Below, in pieces: positions 10,646 through 19,398 of a stretch of DNA of 64,000 bases. This DNA is from Vibrio ziniensis. Lineage in GTDB: Bacteria; Pseudomonadota; Gammaproteobacteria; Enterobacterales; Vibrionaceae. The translations under genes and the position numbers were made by a program. Below the pieces are notes generated by a model. The model searched no databases. It saw nothing but the letters and a program-made list of their open reading frames with translations, and was not told the origin of the DNA. The stretch lies in assembly GCF_011064285.1 (NCBI RefSeq), contig NZ_CP049331.1, positions 2,604,001 through 2,668,000 on the forward strand, given 5' to 3'. Every line of letters begins with the position of its first letter. Within the stretch, counting starts at the first letter, position 1.

Positions 10646-12472
10646 ATGGCTATAAATAACCATCAGAGAGTCAGTGTACCACGCTTACTCGCTCCAGTTG
10701 CATTAGCAATCACGTTAGCGGCTTGTTCGTCTAAACCTTCAGCACCTCAATATGTTGATATTACAACTGAAGCGAACCAGCCTACTCAAAATTACATCAT
10801 GAAAGCCGATAGTAGTCAGGGTAGCTTACAAAATGACTGGTTAATTATGGCAATGAAAGCTGCCATCTCCGACAATGATAAAGAGCAGGCACAGTTGCTC
10901 ATCTTACGCTTGTCGAAGCAGAATTTAAGCGAAAGCCAACAAGCAGAGTGGCAACTTGGCAAGGCTCAACTTTCAATGAATGATGAGCAATATACTCAAG
11001 CACTAGAACAACTGAATTTTAAGTCCCAATGGACGTTATCTGACTCTCAATGGATCCAATATCATCAGATGAGAGCCGATATATTTACCGCTCTTGATCG
11101 TCCTTTTGATTCTAGCCGAGAACTATCCCAACTTTATGGTCTCATTCCAACAGATCAAGAAGAAGCCATTTCAGATCAAATTTGGGCGAATTTGCAGCGC
11201 TATTCTGAACAAACGATCACTCAGTTGACGACGCAACCAGACGAAGAAATCTTAGACGGTTGGCTACAACTGGCTGTTTATATGAAAACCTTTGGCAACG
11301 ATGTTCCTCAATTAAAGAATACGTTAGAGAAGTGGATGGCTGATAACTCAGCTCATCCAGCTGTGACCTACACTCCTAAAGTGGTTACGGACATTCTGAA
11401 CCTCAACATTATTCAGCCAGTTAACACAGCGTTGCTACTACCTCTTACCGGGAAATTCGATAAACCAGCTCAGTTGATTCGCGATGGTTTCATCATGGCC
11501 ATGATGAATGATGAAAAGCGTGAAGATAATGCAACGCTTACTATTATCGACACCAATGCAGATTCGGCTGATGCAATTAAAGCTAAGGTTAAAGAGAAAA
11601 ACATCGATTTTATCGTTGGTCCACTGATTAAAGATAACATTGCTATTATGCAGCAAGAACATAGAGCCGATGGCCATATGATCCCAAGTTTAGCCTTAAA
11701 CATTCCTGATGAATTGGTAGAAGATACAGACATTTGTTATTTAGCGCTTTCCCCTGAGCAAGAAGTCGCTCAAGCCGCTAAACATTTAGCCGCACAAGGC
11801 GTGCAGTATCCGTTAATTCTCGCTCCACAAAGTAGCTATGGTGAACGAGTAGTGGAAGCGTTTAACGAAGAATGGCGCAAATACAGTAAAAATAAAGTGG
11901 CTGTGAATCTGTTTGGTGATAAACGACAACTTCAACAAAACATCAATAACGTTTTTGGTCTACAAGATAGCAAGCAAAACATTACTCAAATGGAAGGTCT
12001 ACTCAATATCCAACTGGAGAGTCAACCACGTAGCCGTCGTGATATTGATGCCGTATACATTGTTGCTAGCAGTGATGAGCTGACTTTGATTAAGCCGTTT
12101 ATTGAAGTCGCGATTAACCCAGATACTCGCCCACCAAAACTTTATTCAAACTCGAAAAGTAATAGTGGTGGTCGTCAATATGAAGACTTAACAGGTGTTA
12201 CTTATAGTGATATTCCACTATTGATTCATCCACAACCAGAAATTACCCAACAAATGGAACAACTGTGGCCTAAGAGTTCAAATGACCAACGTCGTTTACA
12301 AGCTCTAGGTATGGATGCTTACCGCTTGATGGTTGAGTTACCACAGATGAAAACTCTCGAAGGATATAGCATCGAAGGCCAAACTGGCGTGCTCAGTATT
12401 GATGAGCATTGTATCGTTCAACGTGAAATTAGTTGGGCAGAACATGGCGCAGCACCAGAGCAAACGAAGTAA
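10646..12472 (+). CDS. lpoA: LpoA, outer-membrane lipoprotein activator of PBP1a
   Basis: Outer-membrane lipoprotein that reaches through the periplasm to stimulate the peptidoglycan synthase PBP1a. A lipoprotein signal ends in LAAC with the acylated cysteine at residue 27. The N-terminal half is helical and TPR-like; the C-terminal half resembles a periplasmic-binding fold (NTALLLPLTGKFDKPAQLI near 270). Length is 608 residues. It heads lpoA-yraN-diaA-dolP, the same order as in E. coli. A GATAAT sequence lies 8-13 bases upstream of the ATG, but no convincing -35 was found. Confidence 0.93.
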   Translation: MAINNHQRVSVPRLLAPVALAITLAACSSKPSAPQYVDITTEANQPTQNYIMKADSSQGSLQNDWLIMAMKAAISDNDKEQAQLLILRLSKQNLSESQQAEWQLGKAQLSMNDEQYTQALEQLNFKSQWTLSDSQWIQYHQMRADIFTALDRPFDSSRELSQLYGLIPTDQEEAISDQIWANLQRYSEQTITQLTTQPDEEILDGWLQLAVYMKTFGNDVPQLKNTLEKWMADNSAHPAVTYTPKVVTDILNLNIIQPVNTALLLPLTGKFDKPAQLIRDGFIMAMMNDEKREDNATLTIIDTNADSADAIKAKVKEKNIDFIVGPLIKDNIAIMQQEHRADGHMIPSLALNIPDELVEDTDICYLALSPEQEVAQAAKHLAAQGVQYPLILAPQSSYGERVVEAFNEEWRKYSKNKVAVNLFGDKRQLQQNINNVFGLQDSKQNITQMEGLLNIQLESQPRSRRDIDAVYIVASSDELTLIKPFIEVAINPDTRPPKLYSNSKSNSGGRQYEDLTGVTYSDIPLLIHPQPEITQQMEQLWPKSSNDQRRLQALGMDAYRLMVELPQMKTLEGYSIEGQTGVLSIDEHCIVQREISWAEHGAAPEQTK

Positions 12473-12815
12473 GGGAATACATTTCGAACAAATAGCGGCA
12501 GATTATTTGGGACGCCAAGGCTTGATACTTATCGAAAAAAACTTCCTCGCCCGAGGTGGTGAGTTAGATTTGATAATGCGCGATAGCACAAGCCTTGTTT
12601 TTGTCGAAGTAAAATATCGTCGCAGTCAAACTTATGGCCACGCAGCAGAAACGGTAACTCGACAAAAACAGCTTCGCTTGATCAAAACAGCGAATTGGTG
12701 GATGCTCAAACGTGGCTTAAATGCTGACGCTACAGATTTTAGATTCGATGTGGTTGCTATTCACGGCAATGGCAACCATATAGAATGGATAAAGAACGCA
12801 ATCACCGAAGGATAA
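12444..12815 (+). CDS. yraN: YraN family protein (UPF0102)
   Basis: Small protein of the UPF0102 family with a predicted endonuclease-like fold; its cellular role is not established. Typical sequences are present: HFEQIAADYLGRQGLILIEKN, GELDLIMRD and FVEVKYR, giving the ExD-ExK arrangement of such folds. The frame opens at 12399, but the ATG at 12444 gives the usual length (123 residues) and reduces the overlap with lpoA to 29 bases. diaA follows after three bases. Confidence 0.85.
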   Translation: MAQHQSKRSKGIHFEQIAADYLGRQGLILIEKNFLARGGELDLIMRDSTSLVFVEVKYRRSQTYGHAAETVTRQKQLRLIKTANWWMLKRGLNADATDFRFDVVAIHGNGNHIEWIKNAITEG

Positions 12816-13409
<594 letters not shown>

Positions 13410-13424
13410 GAGTATTAGTTTGTT

Positions 13425-13994
13425 ATGAAGTTTTTATCTCTCTCTCTCATTTTGAGCATTGTGCTAAGTTTATCTGGCTGTGCGGGTCTTTTTATCGCCG
13501 GAGTTGCAACGACGGCCAATTTAGTCACGGATCCTCGAACCACCCAACAAATTTGGGACGATAACCAAATAGAGTTTGAAATCGCAGGTCTCGGCAACAA
13601 AGAGCCATATGTAGGGGCAGCCCGATTTGTTGCAAGCTCATACCAAGGCACGGTAGTGTTAATGGGGCAAGCGAGAAACGCTGAGCTACTTGATAAGTTC
13701 ATAGCTCAAACGAACAACGTTAAGGGAGTAAAAGAGCTTCACAATCAAGTTAAAATTGCTGAGCCTTCTACCGTTCGAGATATCAGCAATGATAGTTGGA
13801 TTACTTCGAAAGTAAAATCAGCACTACTTATTGAACCGAGCCTTAATGGTACCAAAATAAGAGTCATCACTGAGGCTAGAGAAGTGTATTTGTTTGGTTA
13901 TGTTTCACGTGACCAAGCAGATAAAGCAACAGAGGTTGCACGTAACATTATCGGCGTTAAGCAAGTAGTCAAAGCTTTTAAATACGGCGATTAA
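13425..13994 (+). CDS. dolP: DolP (YraP), BON-domain outer-membrane lipoprotein
   Basis: Lipoprotein with signal LSLSGC and acylated Cys19, followed by two BON domains (about residues 45-115 and 120-189). In E. coli DolP is recruited to anionic phospholipids and the division site and supports outer-membrane integrity. It is the last gene of the lpoA group. Its stop codon directly touches the first base of a dispersed repeat element (13995). Confidence 0.92.
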   Translation: MKFLSLSLILSIVLSLSGCAGLFIAGVATTANLVTDPRTTQQIWDDNQIEFEIAGLGNKEPYVGAARFVASSYQGTVVLMGQARNAELLDKFIAQTNNVKGVKELHNQVKIAEPSTVRDISNDSWITSKVKSALLIEPSLNGTKIRVITEAREVYLFGYVSRDQADKATEVARNIIGVKQVVKAFKYGD

Positions 13995-14145
13995 TACCAT
14001 CCTAGATAGAAATATGATCAGACGGAGCATCGGCGAGCAGCGAATGGGCGTCAATTCGTCCCTAAAGCTCCGCCGAGCCATCCATGGCTCAGAGGGTTTG
14101 CTTATCGACGCCCATTCACTGATCAGGAAATTTTCCAGAATGGTA
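13995..14145 (+). repeat. dispersed inverted-repeat element, copy A (151 bp)
   Basis: One of three related intergenic elements in this window (others at 23888-24056 and 46790-46957). Ends are TACCATCCTAGA and TCCAGAATGGTA, an imperfect terminal inverted repeat. Inside are paired arms GAATGGGCGTC / GACGCCCATTC and a central near-palindrome (CCGAGCCATCC...GGCTC). Compared with copies B and C, this copy lacks about 18 bases of one arm. There is no coding capacity; it resembles a MITE-like or REP-type element. Confidence 0.88.
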
Positions 14146-14173
14146 TAATAATAGTCGGATAAGTGAATAAAGA

Positions 14174-14203
14174 AAAAGCAGCTCATAAGAGCTGCTTTTT
14201 TTT
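14174..14203. terminator. bidirectional terminator between dolP and sspB
   Basis: Stem AGCAGCTC / GAGCTGCT with loop ATAA, preceded by AAAAA and followed by eight T, so it can end transcription from either side. It lies just before the sspB stop codon (14208-14210). Confidence 0.88.
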
Positions 14204-14207
14204 ATTT

Positions 14208-14678
14208 CTATTTCACGACACGTAAACTTGGCTTGCCTTTAGGACGAGGTGGTTCATCATCTGATGAGCTCTCATCCAATTGCATTTCATTTTCAAAGTT
14301 TTCGTCAGTAACGTCTTCCACAATCATATCTGAATCAAGTTCTTGCTCGTAAGCAGGCTCTGGGTCAAACATAGTTCCAGCACCATTCTCGCGCGCATAA
14401 ATCGCTTGAACCGCATACAGTGGAACAACAACGACTTGTGGTCGACCACCAAATCGAGCATTAAAAGTAACTTCATCATTACCCAGCTCTAAATTACCAA
14501 CGGCGCGAGGAGCCACATTCAGGATGATCTGCCCATCTTGTACGTATTCCATTGGAACACGCACGCCACGCATAGTTGCGTCGACAACAAGATGAGGTGT
14601 TAAATCGTTTTCTAGCAGCCAATCATAAAATGCACGCAGCATATATGGTCGGCGAGGTGTCATTTGATCAATATCCAT
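14208..14678 (-). CDS. sspB: SspB, ClpXP adaptor for ssrA-tagged proteins
   Basis: Adaptor that hands ssrA-tagged peptides, made during ribosome rescue, to the ClpXP protease. The folded substrate-binding domain (residues 1-115: TPRRPYMLRAFYDWLLEN, PRAVGNLEL, FNARFGG) is followed by an acidic flexible linker. The tail ends in RPKGKPSLRVVK, the ClpX-binding motif. ATG at 14678 gives the family start MDIDQMTPRRPY and 156 residues, rather than a TTG three codons earlier. It follows sspA by 12 bases. Confidence 0.95.
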   Translation of the reverse strand: MDIDQMTPRRPYMLRAFYDWLLENDLTPHLVVDATMRGVRVPMEYVQDGQIILNVAPRAVGNLELGNDEVTFNARFGGRPQVVVVPLYAVQAIYARENGAGTMFDPEPAYEQELDSDMIVEDVTDENFENEMQLDESSSDDEPPRPKGKPSLRVVK

Positions 14679-14690
14679 CAAATACAACCA

Positions 14691-15326
14691 TTAACGAGCA
14701 AGACGCATCTCACGCTCTGCTTCAGTTAAAGAAGCTAAGAATGAATCACGTTCAAATACACGGTTCATATAAACTTTAATTTCTTTTGAACCAGGTCCTA
14801 CTAACTCGATACCAAGGACAGGTAAACGCCATAGAAGTGGAGCTAAGTAACAGTCAATCAAACTGAACTCTTCACTCATAAAGTATTCGAACTCTGCGAA
14901 CACAGGACCCAGAGTAAGCAAATCATTACGTAGTTTATTACGTGCTGACTCAGCTTCTTCCGCTTTGCCTTTTACAATTTTTTCAGCAAGAGAGTACCAG
15001 TTTCTTTCGATACGATAGATCATCAGACGGCTATTACCACGAGCCACCGGATAAACAGGCATTAGTGGTGGATGCGGAAAACGCTCATCAAGGTATTCCA
15101 TGATGATTTTTGAATCATACAGCGCTAGCTCACGATCGACTAAAGTAGGTACAGATTTGTATGGGTTAAGCTCTAGAAGATCTGCAGGTAAGCTATCTTC
15201 ATTAACCAACTCAACCTCAACACTGACGCCTTTTTCAGCCAGCACAATACGAACCTGATGGCTATACATATCAGATGCACTTGAAAATAAAGTCATCACA
15301 GAACGTTTATTGGCAGCTACAGCCAT
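14691..15326 (-). CDS. sspA: SspA, stringent starvation protein A
   Basis: Glutathione-S-transferase-fold protein that binds RNA polymerase and alters transcription in stationary phase and stress. The protein is very close to E. coli SspA, with MAVAANKRSVMTLFS at the start, YLDERFPHPPLMPVYPVARG near residue 80 and FERDSFLASLTEAEREMRL at the end. The frame extends upstream to 15374, but ATG at 15326 matches the family and is preceded by GGAGGGCTCC. It has 211 residues and lies 99 bases after petC. Confidence 0.96.
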   Translation of the reverse strand: MAVAANKRSVMTLFSSASDMYSHQVRIVLAEKGVSVEVELVNEDSLPADLLELNPYKSVPTLVDRELALYDSKIIMEYLDERFPHPPLMPVYPVARGNSRLMIYRIERNWYSLAEKIVKGKAEEAESARNKLRNDLLTLGPVFAEFEYFMSEEFSLIDCYLAPLLWRLPVLGIELVGPGSKEIKVYMNRVFERDSFLASLTEAEREMRLAR

Positions 15327-15425
15327 GGAGCCCTCCAGCACAATTACACAGATACAAAAAACAATGGAGGCCAAGCCCCCATTGTAGAATTAAATATTAG
15401 GATTTAGCGCAATATGATAGCACAA

Positions 15426-16163
15426 TTAGTGCACATCACGCCAATATTCTTTCTTAAGCGCTACTACAACGATAGTTAACACTAATAGGAATGCAAATAC
15501 CCACCAACCCATAGCTTGACGCTCCAACTTAACTGGCTCAGCTGAATATTCAAGGAAGTTGACAATATCAAGCACAGCCTGGTCGTATTCGCCAGAGCTC
15601 AACTCACCGTTACCTTTAGACTTAATGCCAACAATAACTTGATGCTCTTTACCATCAACAACATGAGTATCAAAGATAGCTTCAGGAGTACCTTGAAGCT
15701 CTTCAAGCACATGCGGCATACCAACACTTGGGAAAACGATGTTGTTTACACCAAATGGACGACTTGAGTCAGCGTAGAACGAACGCAAATAGGTATACAG
15801 CCAATCTGCGCCACGAACACGAGCAACCAAAGTTAAATCTGGCGGTGGAGCACCAAACCATTTCGCTGCCGATTTCTCAGGAATCGCATTTTCCATCAAC
15901 TCACCGATCTTAGTCGTTGGGTTAAAAATAAGATTCTCTTTCATTAAATCCGCAGGGATACCTAAGTCAGTTGCAACGCGCTCATAACGTTGGTATTGCG
16001 TTGAGTGACATCCAAAGCAGTAGTTCATGAATAACTTAGCACCACGTTGTAAAGATGCTTGATCAGTTAAATCATTTTCCGCTTTATCTAAATGTACGTT
16101 ACCGCCCGCTGCCATCACCAGTGATGGCAACATTGCAAACAAAATTACAATCCACTTTTTCAT
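15426..16163 (-). CDS. petC: cytochrome c1 subunit of the bc1 complex
   Basis: Membrane-anchored haem c subunit that passes electrons from the Rieske protein to soluble cytochrome c. A signal peptide (1-19) is followed by the haem-binding CFGCH at residues 49-53. A C-terminal membrane anchor (WWVFAFLLVLTIVVVALKK) ends the 245-residue protein. The start overlaps the petB stop as ATGA. Confidence 0.96.
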   Translation of the reverse strand: MKKWIVILFAMLPSLVMAAGGNVHLDKAENDLTDQASLQRGAKLFMNYCFGCHSTQYQRYERVATDLGIPADLMKENLIFNPTTKIGELMENAIPEKSAAKWFGAPPPDLTLVARVRGADWLYTYLRSFYADSSRPFGVNNIVFPSVGMPHVLEELQGTPEAIFDTHVVDGKEHQVIVGIKSKGNGELSSGEYDQAVLDIVNFLEYSAEPVKLERQAMGWWVFAFLLVLTIVVVALKKEYWRDVH

Positions 16164-17425
16164 TTGAATGTGACCCTCTTTGGTAGTGGCTTGGTTGCTT
16201 CATTTTTGCTGTAGAAGAACAGCAATACGAAGAACATGAAGTAACCCAAACTAAAGATTCGAGCTAGTAAGGTATAAGTTGGCGTCGCAGGTAGCGCACC
16301 GAGAATACCCAAAGCAATAAAACAAATAGTGAATTGAATAATGTTGATTAAATGCAACTTACTGCGGTAGCGGTAAGAGCGAACTTTACAACGGTCCAAC
16401 CATGGCAACAGGAACAACACTACGATAGAAGCACCCATTGCAATAACACCGATTAACTTGTCTGGAACTGCACGTAGAATCGCGTAGAACGGCGTGAAGT
16501 ACCATACAGGAGCAATATGCTCTGGCGTTTTCAGTGGGTTTGCAGCTTCAAAGTTAGGCGGCTCAAGGAAATAACCACCCATTTCTGGGTTGAAGAACAA
16601 TACATAGCTAAACAAGAACAAGAAGCCAGCTACACCGACCAAATCTTTTACCGTTCCATATGGGTGGAATGGAATAGAGTCAATGATGTCGTATTTCTTC
16701 GAGTAGTAATCATGGAACTTGAACTGTGATTGGTAATCGTCGCCCATACTACCTTTAGGCAATTTGGTTTCAATACCATCTGGGTTGTTTGAACCCACTT
16801 CATGCAGAGCAAGAATGTGCAGTACGATCAACAGTAGCAACACGATTGGTAAAGCAATCACGTGTAGGGCGAAGAAACGGTTCAGCGTCGCACCAGAGAT
16901 TACGTAGTCACCACGAATCCAAAGTGTTAAATCATCACCGATAACAGGAATTGCACCAAACAGAGAAATGATTACCTGCGCGCCCCAGTAAGACATTTGT
17001 CCCCAAGGTAGCAAGTAGCCCATAAACGCTTCAGCCATCAGTACTAAGAAAATCAGCATACCGAATAACCAAAGAAGTTCGCGAGGCTTTTGGTATGAAC
17101 CGTAGATCAGGCCACGGAACATGTGTAGATACACAACAACGAAGAATGCAGATGCGCCAGTTGAGTGCATGTAACGAAGCAACCAACCAAACTCCACATC
17201 ACGCATGATGTATTCAACAGAAGCGAACGCGCCTTCACCTGAAGGGACATAGTTCATTGTTAACCAGATACCCGTTAGGATCTGGTTAACGAGCACCAAC
17301 ATCGCCAAGGAACCAAAAAGGTACCAAAAGTTGAAGTTCTTCGGCATTGGGTATTCAGAAAGGTGCTTCTTATAAGCGTTCATCGCGGGTAGACGTTTTT
17401 CTACCCAATCAAGTAGAGCTTGCAT
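16160..17425 (-). CDS. petB: cytochrome b subunit of the bc1 complex
   Basis: Membrane core of ubiquinol:cytochrome c oxidoreductase, carrying haems bL and bH and both quinone sites. Of 421 residues, the first about 215 form the haem-binding helices with paired histidines (YMHSTGASAFF, YLHMFRG; FFALHVIALP, LHILALHE). The Qo-site signature is PVWY rather than the textbook PEWY, a variant known in some beta- and gammaproteobacteria. Start and petA stop share one base (TAATG), with GGAGG inside the end of petA. Confidence 0.96.
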   Translation of the reverse strand: MQALLDWVEKRLPAMNAYKKHLSEYPMPKNFNFWYLFGSLAMLVLVNQILTGIWLTMNYVPSGEGAFASVEYIMRDVEFGWLLRYMHSTGASAFFVVVYLHMFRGLIYGSYQKPRELLWLFGMLIFLVLMAEAFMGYLLPWGQMSYWGAQVIISLFGAIPVIGDDLTLWIRGDYVISGATLNRFFALHVIALPIVLLLLIVLHILALHEVGSNNPDGIETKLPKGSMGDDYQSQFKFHDYYSKKYDIIDSIPFHPYGTVKDLVGVAGFLFLFSYVLFFNPEMGGYFLEPPNFEAANPLKTPEHIAPVWYFTPFYAILRAVPDKLIGVIAMGASIVVLFLLPWLDRCKVRSYRYRSKLHLINIIQFTICFIALGILGALPATPTYTLLARIFSLGYFMFFVLLFFYSKNEATKPLPKRVTFK

Positions 17426-18018
17426 TATGCCTCCCCTGTTTCATCGAGACCGATGACAATTCTTGTATCGCTTAAGTACATATGCTTCGGAATTACCAGG
17501 TTCAGTGGTGCAGGAACGCCCTGGAATACTCGTCCAGCCATGTCAAACTTCGAACCATGACAAGGACAGAAGAAACCTGATTTCACACCTTGTACTTGTT
17601 CACTGAAAGAGTCCGGCAAGTAACTTGGCGAACAACCTAAGTGAGTACAAATACCTACGGCGATGAAGTATTCAGGCTTAATTGAGCGATAAGTGTTTTG
17701 AGCGTAACCCGGTTGCTGCTCTTCACCAGAGTTCGGATCACGTAGTTGATTATCGTGCTCTTTAAGAGCATCAACAATAGCTTGAGAACGACGAACAACC
17801 CATACAGGTTTTCCGCGCCACTCAACACGAACCATTTGCCCTTCCTCGAGTTTGTTAACATCAACTTCGACAGGGGCACCGGCCGCTTTTGCTTTCGCAC
17901 TTGGGTTCCACGATTTTATAAAAGGTACAGCAACTGCCGCCGCTCCTAACCCACCGACAACTGCCGTTGTCGCTGTTAAGAAACGTCTGCGACTGTTGTT
18001 CAAAGGCGCATTGCTCAT
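17425..18018 (-). CDS. petA: Rieske iron-sulfur subunit of the bc1 complex
   Basis: Carries the 2Fe-2S cluster that takes the first electron from ubiquinol. An N-terminal NSRRRFLT twin-arginine signal is followed by an uncleaved anchor (15-35). Cluster ligands are C124-T-H126 with disulfide C129, and C151 (disulfide), C153 and H154 in CPCHG. It has 197 residues. It is the first gene of petABC; GGGAG precedes the ATG by about ten bases. Confidence 0.97.
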   Translation of the reverse strand: MSNAPLNNSRRRFLTATTAVVGGLGAAAVAVPFIKSWNPSAKAKAAGAPVEVDVNKLEEGQMVRVEWRGKPVWVVRRSQAIVDALKEHDNQLRDPNSGEEQQPGYAQNTYRSIKPEYFIAVGICTHLGCSPSYLPDSFSEQVQGVKSGFFCPCHGSKFDMAGRVFQGVPAPLNLVIPKHMYLSDTRIVIGLDETGEA

Positions 18019-18115
18019 CCAGACATTCTCCCATTTGCTCCTTGTGGATTGCTGTTATTCCGCTTAAGAGCATGGCTAACAAAATACTAATTTAGTTGTA
18101 TTTATTTGACGGCAA

Positions 18116-18144
18116 ATGATAAATAAAACCCTACTTTTTGACAA
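18116..18144 (-). promoter_or_regulatory. petABC promoter
   Basis: Minus-strand TTGTCA (18139-18144) and TATCAT (18116-18121) have a 17-base spacing, about 100 bases before the petA ATG. It lies in the 331-bp gap between petA and rpsI. The remainder of the gap holds only the rpsI terminator and AT-rich sequence without another clear signal. Confidence 0.6.
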
Positions 18145-18266
18145 GATAAAGCTACCTTTTCGTAACATTCGTGAAGCAAACCCTAAGTTACGTCACAAAA
18201 GGGAGTAAGGGTGTAAAAGTTTAAGAAGTGATTATTGCGAAATGAAATTTTTCTAAGACCTAAAAA

Positions 18267-18298
18267 CAAAAAGCCCGGCATAAGCCGAGCTTTTTTTG
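18267..18298 (-). terminator. rplM-rpsI terminator
   Basis: On the minus strand the stem AGCTCGGC / GCCGGGCT with a TTAT loop is followed by TTTTTG. It stands 50 bases beyond the rpsI stop and separates the ribosomal operon from petABC. Confidence 0.85.
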
Positions 18299-18349
18299 TC
18301 CACAATCCAGTAACAACTGGACCAACGAACATCTTTCGATAAAGAAAGA

Positions 18350-18742
18350 TTAACGTTTAGAGAACTGTGGACGACGACGTGCTTTACGTAGACCAACTTT
18401 CTTACGTTCAACGCAACGAGCGTCACGAGTAACGTAGCCAGCCGCACGTAGTGCAGGACGTAGTGATTCATCGTATTCCATAAGAGCGCGAGTGATACCG
18501 TGACGGATAGCACCAGCTTGACCAGAAATACCGCCACCTTTAACAGTGATGTATAGATCTAGTTTTTCTACCATCTCAACTAGCTCAAGAGGTTGTTTAA
18601 CAACCATGCGAGAAGTTGGACGACCGAAGTACTCATCAAGGCTACGCTTGTTGATTACGATGTTGCCGCTGCCTGGTTTGATAAAAACACGTGCAGCTGA
18701 GCTTTTGCGACGGCCAGTGCCGTAGTATTGATTCTCTGCCAT
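18350..18742 (-). CDS. rpsI: 30S ribosomal protein S9 (uS9)
   Basis: Small-subunit protein whose C-terminal tail reaches the P-site tRNA. The family start [19 protein letters not shown] and basic end [11 protein letters not shown] are present; the terminal SKR contacts tRNA. The frame extends five codons upstream of the ATG at 18742, but the chosen start gives the standard 130 residues with GGA upstream. It is co-transcribed with rplM, 15 bases away. Confidence 0.98.
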   Translation of the reverse strand: MAENQYYGTGRRKSSAARVFIKPGSGNIVINKRSLDEYFGRPTSRMVVKQPLELVEMVEKLDLYITVKGGGISGQAGAIRHGITRALMEYDESLRPALRAAGYVTRDARCVERKKVGLRKARRRPQFSKR

Positions 18743-18757
18743 TTCCGAAATCCCCAA

Positions 18758-19186
18758 TTAGATGTCTAGTACTTTAGGTTGTTGAGCAACATGGTTGTGC
18801 TCAGCGCCTGCGTAAACTTTAAGCTTACGGTACATAGCACGGCCTAGAGGACCTTTTGGAAGCATACCTTTAACCGCTAGCTCAAGTACCATCTCAGGCT
18901 TACGCTCGATCAGCTTCTCGAAGCTGAAAGATTTTAGGCCACCTGGGAATTCAGTGTGACGGTGGTACATTTTGTCTTTAGCTTTGTTACCAGTTACAGC
19001 AACTTTCTCCGCGTTAACAACGATGATGTAATCACCAGTGTCTACGTGTGGAGTGTATTCAGCTTTGTGTTTGCCACGTAGGCGAGATGCAATTTCACTT
19101 GCTAGACGGCCAAGAGTTTTACCTTCTGCGTCTACAACATACCAGTCGCGTTTTACAGTTTCTGGTTTAGCAACGAATGTTTTCAT
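18758..19186 (-). CDS. rplM: 50S ribosomal protein L13 (uL13)
   Basis: Early-assembling large-subunit protein, 142 residues, with [29 protein letters not shown] at its N-terminus (quoted in part) and [21 protein letters not shown] near the end. It is the first gene of rplM-rpsI. In E. coli L13 represses this operon through the mRNA leader; a structured leader is also seen here at 19187-19316. Confidence 0.98.
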   Translation of the reverse strand: MKTFVAKPETVKRDWYVVDAEGKTLGRLASEIASRLRGKHKAEYTPHVDTGDYIIVVNAEKVAVTGNKAKDKMYHRHTEFPGGLKSFSFEKLIERKPEMVLELAVKGMLPKGPLGRAMYRKLKVYAGAEHNHVAQQPKVLDI

Positions 19187-19316
19187 GCTAATAATAACCC
19201 GTTAATTAAAATTTACACTTAAAGGAGCATATTGCTCCCACTGTCTAAGAGCCCAGACAACACCCCTTCGAGTGGGTGGTACTCCCGGTCTAAAAAGACC
19301 TGCAGTAACGGTGGGT
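19187..19316 (-). promoter_or_regulatory. structured leader of rplM-rpsI mRNA
   Basis: Between a -10 box TATAAT (19323-19328, minus strand) and the rplM start lies a leader of about 130 nt with several possible hairpins: GGTCT/AGACC with a T loop, an ACCCA...GGGTG stem, and GGAGC/GCTCC just before the translation start region. A GC-rich stretch CCTGCGACCC follows the -10. The match to the E. coli L13 autoregulatory leader is by analogy, not by sequence alignment; the -35 is weak. Confidence 0.5.
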
Positions 19317-19398
19317 CGCAGGATTATAAAGAAGAGTGAAGGAAAAATCACCTCTTTTTATACAAAAAAATAATTTTTCCTTATCAATGCGGTAAAGG

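Noticed and set aside
13995..14145. Insertion sequence with transposase
   Set aside because: The element is 151 bp with terminal inverted repeats but no coding frame; it is listed as a repeat instead.
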